Assembly: GCF_029958905.1 (NCBI RefSeq)
Contig: NZ_CP124614.1
Span: forward strand, 2,790,001-2,854,000
Length of the DNA: 64,000 bases
DNA from: Vibrio sp. YMD68
GTDB taxonomy: Bacteria > Pseudomonadota > Gammaproteobacteria > Enterobacterales > Vibrionaceae
Direction: 5' to 3'
How positions within the stretch are numbered: position 1 is the stretch's first letter; the number at the start of each line of letters is the position of its first letter. The notes beneath the pieces were generated by a model. It saw only the letters and a program-made list of their open reading frames with translations. It ran no database searches and was not told where the DNA came from. Both the position numbers and the translations under genes were made by a program. This document shows, piece after piece, positions 57,601-64,000 of this stretch.

Positions 57601-58523
57601 AAGCCTTCTTCACTCGGTAACAGCTTGATAATACCCGATTCAAGCACCAGTAAATGTTGCTGTTCATCATTCCAAACCAGTTCTGATGGATTCAGATCGA
57701 CATAAGCATCAACAGGACGTCCATGCTCTAACGTTATCCAACTGCTAAAACTAACAAAGCCTTTTTCTATGCCGGTTTTTTCCCGCCATTCACTTGGAAT
57801 CCAGGGGGTAATGCGAAGATTATTGGCAGCCAAATAAAATTCACCCGATACATCCTTTAATGAGCCGTAATCATAAAAGTTAGCGCTTACTTGCAACGAA
57901 TTTAGCGCGGTATCAGCAATACTGACCGTACCTTCAGCTTTATGTAAATGACCTTGATTGAGCCAACGTAAGTTTTCAATATCTAATTGACGCGTGCCAC
58001 CATCGACTGCCTGATACATGATTGATGAGTTGAGTAAAGAAAAGTCATCCAGCTGGGACAGCAACAATCTATCTAACTTTGCCACCACAGAGCTGTCATG
58101 ATCTGGGACGTTTTCACTCGTTTCTTCAGATTGTTGAAATAACGAGACCGACCGTATATCCAGCTTCATCTCATTGATCGATAAATCGGTCACAATAGGT
58201 TGAAGCTGAAGAATAGATTGGATGAGGTCAAACTCCACTTCCAGAGTTGTCGCCGAAAGGTGAATATTGGAATTATCAGGAAGATCAGCCGCTAGCCCTT
58301 CCAAAGCGATAGAGGGATGAGTATTGCGCCAAAAACCTTTGACGCTATCAATGTTAAACTCAATCCCTGCACTCTGACTGACCCAAGATTGAATCTCATC
58401 TTGAAAATGATTGAGCTTAGGCAGAGCGATGCGCAAGCTCGTCACCAAAATTGCTAATGAAACAAAAATGGTGAGGAGCAAGAATAACAACACCCGCAGC
58501 AGGTGGACGAAAGCGGAATTCAC
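54645..58523 (-). CDS. yhdP: YhdP family AsmA-like transport protein
   Basis: 1292-residue inner-membrane-anchored protein of the AsmA/TamB-like bridge group; YhdP carries phospholipids toward the outer membrane in E. coli. N-terminal signal-anchor helix (about 9-30), then a long run of beta-strand repeats filling the periplasm and a C-terminal segment with a hydrophobic stretch (AFAVAPQTAIYVLAITTVIAP). Length fits the family (~1260). Starts 10 bases after rng and ends 6 bases before the nitrilase gene, so they are co-transcribed. Confidence 0.93.
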   Translation of the reverse strand: MNSAFVHLLRVLLFLLLTIFVSLAILVTSLRIALPKLNHFQDEIQSWVSQSAGIEFNIDSVKGFWRNTHPSIALEGLAADLPDNSNIHLSATTLEVEFDLIQSILQLQPIVTDLSINEMKLDIRSVSLFQQSEETSENVPDHDSSVVAKLDRLLLSQLDDFSLLNSSIMYQAVDGGTRQLDIENLRWLNQGHLHKAEGTVSIADTALNSLQVSANFYDYGSLKDVSGEFYLAANNLRITPWIPSEWREKTGIEKGFVSFSSWITLEHGRPVDAYVDLNPSELVWNDEQQHLLVLESGIIKLLPSEEGLRVDAHSLQVRSDSIEWPELDLAFDWQPDLWRLNISHLDLKALRPLVRLVPDSDDTVNFIEELDFTGQLEDVRISKGETIESLRYSGELNYAGMAQWGLLPEVHHASISVAGNIEQAKASVSLIDDVLPYGDVFQAPLNIRQGQVDIVWQNNSDGWSLWADKVTAATPDLQVLGAFRLDFPENRSPFLSFYAEADLYNAGQTWRYLPTLALGQGLTDYLSTGIQAGKVSTSKLLWYGELGDFPYHNNDGIFQAWVGLEQAKFSFDTAWPPITDLQLDLLFENAAMYLDSQDATLVDVHAKRITGRIPELSGAGHIEIEASAVAQGNAVRDYMTASPLVDSVGAALTAIQVDGEVTSEFQLYIPFNSETESRAWGFADLTSNHVEIEAPPMTLEKVTGRIEFDNDVVQAAGLSADLLEQPISIDFSGENSSGSGYSVGIDLLADWDIAPLSPYVGDRWTQELSGHAPWQSEINIQLNDVGFTYQIDLTADMTMVKSDYPYPLNKPLKQKGQARLQASGNQESISARLSLPRAKYQAEIDIRPETPVLTATNLVVGNGSFKISPVAGHHAQIRTNKFNLDKWIQIGSRPVPKQKAVLDELNTPEIPMPERINIDVADLTLADIEWHDVNFSARRKNLGWHFDLESQEASGQASYIEPYDLSVALDRLHVYIPALDEVKEDRSILTSKSDSTGVITHFDRTFHQAMPNLTLAIDDFWLQGYKVGKVNVDLVRQGNTLEWNDISITSGTNSISINGGWTLTDDQSVTEYNMAMSGDNNSDLMERFGISTGIQRAPFDLSAQLKWDGAPWSMQVDTLEGKVTSKLGKGVVSDVSGAARLLGLFSLDSIIRKMQLDFTDVFDKGMAFNSIKGTGEIRDGIFVTNDIQMDAVAGEMNIKGLANLNDRTVDAEVNFVPDITSGIPVLTAFAVAPQTAIYVLAITTVIAPVVEVFTQVNYQVQGPLDSPTVSELSRRTAEFKLPKKLLKEAKSE

Positions 58524-58533
58524 AAAATGCCTA

Positions 58534-60003
58534 TTACATCATAACGACGTCAAATTGCTCTTGAACATAAAGCGGCTCAGCTTGAATACGAACTTCTTTG
58601 CCGATAAAGACTTCTAGTTCAGCAAGAGCGTGAGATTCATCATCTTCTAACGACTCTGCAACCGCTGGTGACGCGTAAACAACAAACTTGTCTGCATCGT
58701 ATGCACGGTTAACCCTTGTAATTTCGCGTAGTATCTCAAAGCACACGGTCGCCACCGTTTTCACACTCCCTCGACCTTCACAAGCCGGGCAGCTAGCACA
58801 CAGGATATGCTCGATGCTTTCTCGGGTGCGCTTACGCGTCATCTCAACCAGGCCTAATTGGGTAAAGCCGTTTATATTGGTTTTGACCCGATCTTTATTG
58901 AGTGCGGCATCGAGTGAGGTGAGCACTCGCTTACGATGATCTTCTGAGAGCATATCAATGAAATCAATGATGATGATCCCGCCAAGATTTCTTAAACGTA
59001 ATTGACGAGCTATCGCCTGAGTCGCTTCAATATTGGTGTTAAAGATCGTCTCTTCTAGGTTTCTACGCCCGACAAACGCACCGGTATTGATGTCTACCGT
59101 CGTCATGGCTTCGGTTTGATCAATGATGAGATAACCACCTGATTTTAATTCGACTTTTCGATCAAGAGAACGCTGAATCTCATTTTCAGTGTCATACATA
59201 TCAAAGATAGGCTTGTCGCCTTCGTATAGCTCCAGTTTATCTGTAAGTTCAGGGACATACTCACTGGTAAATTCAACCAATCGCTCATATTCAAGACGTG
59301 AATCCACCATGATGTTATCCAGCTCTGTGCCAACAAAATCTCGGATAATACGGTGTGCAAGGCCAAGTTCACCATACAGATTACTTCGCGTCTTGTACTT
59401 TACTCGACGCTCAACAATCTTTGACCATAAGCGCTTCAGAAATGCAGCATCTTGAGACAGTTCTTTCTCATCCGCCCCTTCTGCAGCGGTGCGAATAATG
59501 AATCCGCCATGCTCATCACAATAGTGAGAGACGACTTTCTTTAAACGGTTACGTTCTTTCTCGCTTTCAATTCGCTGAGAGACACCAACATGGCTCGCAC
59601 CTGGCATAAAGACGAGATAACGCGAAGGTAGGGTAATGTCTGTGGTGAGGCGTGCCCCTTTGGTCCCAAGAGGATCTTTCACGACTTGTACGACAATGTC
59701 TTGCCCTTGTCTGACTAGCTCAGAAATGTCGCGAACTTGGAACTGTTTTTTCTCATTTTCAGCCACGCACTCGGTGTGCGGAACGATGTCTGAGGCGTGC
59801 AAAAAGGCCGCTTTATCTAAACCAATATCGATAAATGCCGCTTGCATACCAGGTAAAACTCGACTGACTTTACCTTTGTAGATATTGCCGACGATGCCAC
59901 GTTTTGCTTCACGTTCTATATGGATTTCTTGTAGAACTCCACTTTCTATCATCGCCACCCGTGTTTCACTTGGCGTGATGTTTAGCAATAACTCTGCACT
60001 CAT
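58534..60003 (-). CDS. rng: Ribonuclease G
   Basis: Endoribonuclease that matures the 5' end of 16S rRNA and processes mRNAs; paralogue of the RNase E catalytic half. 489 residues: S1 domain at about 37-115 (NIYKGKVSRVLPGMQAAFIDIG), catalytic aspartates in VDINTGAFVG and IIDFIDMLSEDHR, zinc-link ASCPACEGRG near residue 405. No long C-terminal scaffold, which separates it from RNase E. Between maf and yhdP as in enterics. Confidence 0.97.
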   Translation of the reverse strand: MSAELLLNITPSETRVAMIESGVLQEIHIEREAKRGIVGNIYKGKVSRVLPGMQAAFIDIGLDKAAFLHASDIVPHTECVAENEKKQFQVRDISELVRQGQDIVVQVVKDPLGTKGARLTTDITLPSRYLVFMPGASHVGVSQRIESEKERNRLKKVVSHYCDEHGGFIIRTAAEGADEKELSQDAAFLKRLWSKIVERRVKYKTRSNLYGELGLAHRIIRDFVGTELDNIMVDSRLEYERLVEFTSEYVPELTDKLELYEGDKPIFDMYDTENEIQRSLDRKVELKSGGYLIIDQTEAMTTVDINTGAFVGRRNLEETIFNTNIEATQAIARQLRLRNLGGIIIIDFIDMLSEDHRKRVLTSLDAALNKDRVKTNINGFTQLGLVEMTRKRTRESIEHILCASCPACEGRGSVKTVATVCFEILREITRVNRAYDADKFVVYASPAVAESLEDDESHALAELEVFIGKEVRIQAEPLYVQEQFDVVMM

Positions 60004-60024
60004 GAGTACACCTCAAAATTATAA

Positions 60025-60603
60025 TTATAAAAATTCGCGCAGCAGTTGGTCTGTTTCATAAAGGGGCAATCCGACCACGGCAAAGTAGCTGCCTTCGATT
60101 CGGGTAACAAAACGTCCGCCCAATCCTTGAATGCCATAACTTCCCGCTTTATCTTGTGGTTCGCCCGTATGCCAATATTGTTCTATTTCATTTTCAGACA
60201 AAGGCTTAAACCACACATCGGTCGACACAACCACTGAGTGCTGTTTTTGATTTGATATCACCGTCACTGCGGTGAGCACTTGGTGGCAGCTGTTGGATAA
60301 CTGCATTAACATCTGTTTTGCGTGCGCTAAATCATTGGGTTTTTCTAATATGTTGTCGCCACTCACGACGATGGTATCGGAGCCTAAAACCACGGTATTA
60401 CTTTCATGGTGTGAACGCTCTTCATAGCGTAACAGGCCGGCCCTCGCCTTATCTAATGATAGACGCTTAACATACTGCTCGGGGGTTTCTGAGGCTAAGC
60501 ATGTTTCTTCAACGTCGGTCACCAATACCTCAAACTCATACCCTAATTGAGTAAGAAGTTCTTTGCGTCTTGGCGACCCTGAAGCTAAGACCAGTTTTTT
60601 CAT
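60025..60603 (-). CDS. maf: Maf-type dTTP/UTP pyrophosphatase (YhdE-like)
   Basis: Nucleotide pyrophosphatase of the Maf family, 192 residues; hydrolyses dTTP, UTP and modified nucleotides. Opens MKKLVLASGSPRRKELLTQLG, with VVLGSDTIV and GSYGIQGLGGRFV; these define the dTTP/UTP (YhdE) branch. Three ATGs (60612, 60609, 60603) are possible; 60603 gives the family start although 60612 overlaps the mreD stop as ATGA. Confidence 0.93.
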   Translation of the reverse strand: MKKLVLASGSPRRKELLTQLGYEFEVLVTDVEETCLASETPEQYVKRLSLDKARAGLLRYEERSHHESNTVVLGSDTIVVSGDNILEKPNDLAHAKQMLMQLSNSCHQVLTAVTVISNQKQHSVVVSTDVWFKPLSENEIEQYWHTGEPQDKAGSYGIQGLGGRFVTRIEGSYFAVVGLPLYETDQLLREFL

Positions 60604-60608
60604 GTTCA

Positions 60609-61097
60609 TCATTTTATTTGCCAATGTCGTCTTACTCGACGCATTAATAAAAACATCCAAGGCCACAGTATGGCATTTATCAGCCCGCTCCACAGTGACA
60701 ATGGATTAAAGGCAATGTCTTGAATTAAGAACTCACCAAAAAAGATCATTCCTTCAAGCGCGATGGATAACAAAGCAATAATGATCGCTTGTTGCCATAA
60801 GGCCATATTTCTTAGAACGAGGAAATTGATTGCGACAACATAGATAACGATCGATAACATCATTCCTCGAATACCCAGTGTCGACCCAAGTAAAAGATCC
60901 CACAGGAGACCTAAAACTAACGCGGTTCCTACGTTGACACGATGTGGCAAGGCAAGAACCCAATAACAGATCACTAGTAATAACCATGCAGGTCTTAAAA
61001 GATCAAGCACGCCCGGCCAAGGGATAGTTTGCAAAATAAGAGCAATAAGAAATGAAGTCATAATGACGATTCGACTCGATAGTACTCTATTGGTCAT
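60609..61097 (-). CDS. mreD: Rod shape-determining protein MreD
   Basis: 162-residue inner-membrane protein of the elongasome, with about five hydrophobic helices (first at 9-25, LIALILQTIPWP; last near 135-150, INAILWPWMFLL). Works with MreB, MreC, PBP2 and RodA. Overlaps the mreC stop by 11 bases. Order mreB-mreC-mreD is standard. Confidence 0.96.
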   Translation of the reverse strand: MTNRVLSSRIVIMTSFLIALILQTIPWPGVLDLLRPAWLLLVICYWVLALPHRVNVGTALVLGLLWDLLLGSTLGIRGMMLSIVIYVVAINFLVLRNMALWQQAIIIALLSIALEGMIFFGEFLIQDIAFNPLSLWSGLINAILWPWMFLLMRRVRRHWQIK

Positions 61098-61986
61098 TGT
61101 TTGCCTCTTCCATTGCCTCTTCTTCCATCGCCTCTGGATCCGCTTGTAATATTTTTTCTACTCTCGATTCATTAGGCCAAATAAGCAGTAAATACCGTAA
61201 ACGATCAAACTCAACCACAAGTTCAGCACTGATCGCAGCGAACTCTCGCTGTGTATCTCTATCAACGCTTGTCACATAGGCAACGGGATACCCTTCAGGA
61301 TAAACACCGCCAAGGCCTGATGTCACAAGCAGATCACCTTCTAAAATATCCGTGCTGGTTGGAATGTGCTCCAACTGAAGTTTATCGATGTCCCCAGAAC
61401 CGGAAGCAATCACTCGGATATCGTTACGGATCACCTGAACCGGAATCGCGCTGTTGCTGTCAGTTAATAACAGTACTCGGCTATTATGCGCCGCAACAAA
61501 GGTGACTTGACCCACGATACCATGCTCGTTAGTCACAGGTTGACCAACGTACACACCATCCACTCGCCCTTTATCAATCACAACCTGACGGCGGTATGGC
61601 GTGGTATCAACCGCCATCACTTCTGTGACGACCTTGCGCTCATCTCGAATGAAGGAAGAATCTAACAGCTTACGCAGCCGATTGTTTTCTTCTTTATACT
61701 GATCAAGTAATAACAGGTCACTTTTAAGTTTGAGGACTTCTCGCTTTAACGTTCGACTTGAGTCAAGTAAGGCTTTACGGGTATTAAAATTATCGTAAAA
61801 ACCATCAAACATCAGACGTGGCATATCCGCCGCGTACTGGATCGGAGCCACCAAACTGTTTAAAAAATATCGGACGCTTGAAAATGCACCTAAACGACTA
61901 TCAGCCAGCATAAGGCTGGCTGATAGGGTAACCGCTAAAAACAGGCGAAATTGAAGTGAAGGCCCTCTGCCAAATATCGGCTTCAT
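61087..61986 (-). CDS. mreC: Rod shape-determining protein MreC
   Basis: 299-residue bitopic protein linking MreB to periplasmic wall synthesis. A single transmembrane helix (about 12-30, LFLAVTLSASLMLADSRLG) precedes a coiled coil (about 70-110, KREVLKLKSDLLLLDQYKEENNRLRK) and beta domains (VTNEHGIVGQVTFVAAHNSRVLL). Family-standard length. An acidic tail (EAMEEEAMEEANN) closes it. Confidence 0.96.
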   Translation of the reverse strand: MKPIFGRGPSLQFRLFLAVTLSASLMLADSRLGAFSSVRYFLNSLVAPIQYAADMPRLMFDGFYDNFNTRKALLDSSRTLKREVLKLKSDLLLLDQYKEENNRLRKLLDSSFIRDERKVVTEVMAVDTTPYRRQVVIDKGRVDGVYVGQPVTNEHGIVGQVTFVAAHNSRVLLLTDSNSAIPVQVIRNDIRVIASGSGDIDKLQLEHIPTSTDILEGDLLVTSGLGGVYPEGYPVAYVTSVDRDTQREFAAISAELVVEFDRLRYLLLIWPNESRVEKILQADPEAMEEEAMEEANNDQ

Positions 61987-62053
61987 GATATAGAGATCCT
62001 AATTTTTCGCTTTATTGGCCTTGATAGGATTCATACCAAAGCCAATAAATTCA

Positions 62054-63139
<1,086 letters not shown>

Positions 63140-63149
63140 CTAAATGTAC

Positions 63150-63178
63150 CAATGCCTTGCCATATCAGCAAGGCATTG
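63150..63178. repeat. Perfect 11-bp hairpin between mshQ and mreB
   Basis: CAATGCCTTGC, loop CATATCA, GCAAGGCATTG, without a T run after it on either strand. May end mshQ transcription or shape the mreB leader. Confidence 0.55.
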
Positions 63179-63247
63179 AGGCATAAACATGGAGCAAAAT
63201 CCGCATTTTCTAACAGTTTCCTTACTTAACGCATGAAATGATGAAAA

Positions 63248-64000
63248 TTACTGACCTATTAACCCACTTTCCCCACGATAGATGACTCGATCGTTACCAC
63301 GATGAATACCAAATGTGACGACCACTGACGGATCTTCTTCATCTGCGTCTGCGCTATCCCAATTATAACGAAGCCATGGCAATCCGTTATCGCTTCCAGT
63401 ACAACGACTACTCTCTCCGTTTTCTTCTTCTGGGCTATCGAGAACGAGCCAAAATCTCACTTGTTCTCTTGCAGGATCCGATTGCGAGGCGACCAATTTT
63501 CGAGACTCACCGAGTGAAACCTGCCCCGTTCCTGATAAGCTCGCATTCTCAGTGCCAATATCAGACCAAATCAATTGGTGACAATAGCCGCTGCCGTCAA
63601 AATCAGTGTTGTTATCGTCACTATTGGTGATAAACCGACTGCCATTCCAATATTCGATAGTCAGTGGAACGGTAATGTTAGTTTCTTGGTTGCCACCCAC
63701 ATCTTTTAAGCTAATTCGTCCAAAACGGATATCAGGCTGAACCGTTAAGATGTCACCATTCGTGGTGTAATTGATCGGATCAATATTGGTCACGGATATA
63801 GCACCATCTAAAGTGATATTAGAAACCTCGATATTTTCCAAAGCGTTGAATGGACCATCAGGCACGAATGAAGCCTGTTTAAGCCAACAAATACTGTCTG
63901 AGCAATCAGTCGCAAAACCATTCGAAAATGTGCCAATGGAGCGATTTAAGTTTAGAGCCCAACTTCCATCACCGAAAGCAGGAGAAACGAAGCGAGTGTC
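63248..64000 (-). CDS. mshQ: MSHA biogenesis protein MshQ-like (C-terminal part; 5' end outside window)
   Basis: The open frame runs to the right edge with no stop, so the gene is cut at its 5' end. The visible 250 residues begin DTRFVSPAFGDGSWALNLNRS and end in the conserved MshQ tail (LPWLRYNWDSADADEEDPSVVVTFGIHRGNDRVIYRGE, key part RGNDRVIYRGE). MshQ is a large secreted/minor component of the type IV MSHA pilus locus, which borders mreB in vibrios. The protein has scattered Cys (CSDSICWL, GYCHQLIW) suggesting disulfides. Confidence 0.85.
   Translation of the reverse strand, partial: DTRFVSPAFGDGSWALNLNRSIGTFSNGFATDCSDSICWLKQASFVPDGPFNALENIEVSNITLDGAISVTNIDPINYTTNGDILTVQPDIRFGRISLKDVGGNQETNITVPLTIEYWNGSRFITNSDDNNTDFDGSGYCHQLIWSDIGTENASLSGTGQVSLGESRKLVASQSDPAREQVRFWLVLDSPEEENGESSRCTGSDNGLPWLRYNWDSADADEEDPSVVVTFGIHRGNDRVIYRGESGLIGQ

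Overview
The window is a gene-dense, mostly minus-strand chromosomal segment from a marine gamma-proteobacterium of the Vibrionaceae, almost certainly a Vibrio or close relative. The basis is protein content and gene order: oadG-oadA, an Arg/Ser tRNA array, csrA-lysC-alaS, recA-pncC, mutS, the nlpD-rpoS/surE-pcm/truD/ispDF/ftsB block, rpsU-yqeY-dnaG-rpoD, glmS with its DeoR neighbour, pyk, the epd-pgk-fbaA glycolytic block, and the cell-shape block mreBCD-maf-rng-yhdP-tldD next to MSHA pilus genes. From memory this matches the layout of Vibrio chromosome I, read in reverse relative to V. cholerae numbering. No alignment was run.

Layout. 1-2.4 kb: oxaloacetate decarboxylase genes (oadA cut by the left edge just past its biotinyl-lysine). 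2.36-3.46 kb: eight tRNAs (six Arg-ACG, two Ser-GCU) in one minus-strand operon with visible promoter and terminator. 3.6-8 kb: csrA, lysC, alaS. 8.1-13.1 kb: a seven-gene yjfI-J-(ion channel)-K-L-M-C operon in the place where recX normally lies between recA and alaS; it is the least characterised system here. 13.4-15.1 kb: recA with a textbook LexA-controlled promoter, and pncC. 15.2-24 kb: mutS converging on rpoS, then nlpD, pcm, surE, truD, ispF, ispD, ftsB. 24.1-27.7 kb: uppP, folK, folB, plsY, tsaD. 28-32.7 kb: the rpsU-yqeY-dnaG-rpoD macromolecular-synthesis group and a tRNA-Ile(CAU).

32.7-34.6 kb is the accessory patch: a class II Fic gene, a decayed IS3-type orfA and unexplained repeats, directly behind the tRNA that (from memory) serves as the VSP-II island integration site in V. 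cholerae. 34.9-39 kb: mannitol operon mtlADR with a strongly folded leader resembling the MtlS antisense arrangement. 39.1-50.5 kb: glmS, DeoR regulator, pyk, yggE, mscS, fbaA, pgk, epd, a zinc-ribbon protein and rraB. 51-52.3 kb: arginine deiminase with candidate ArgR boxes. 52.3-63.1 kb: tldD, a nitrilase-type hydrolase, yhdP, rng, maf, mreD, mreC, mreB, all on the minus strand. 63.2-64 kb: the 3' end of a mshQ-like MSHA gene.

Most of the content is ordinary core biology. The places worth a second look are the yjf operon and the missing recX, the lysine-rich N-terminus of RpoS, the mtlA leader, and the small island behind tRNA-Ile.
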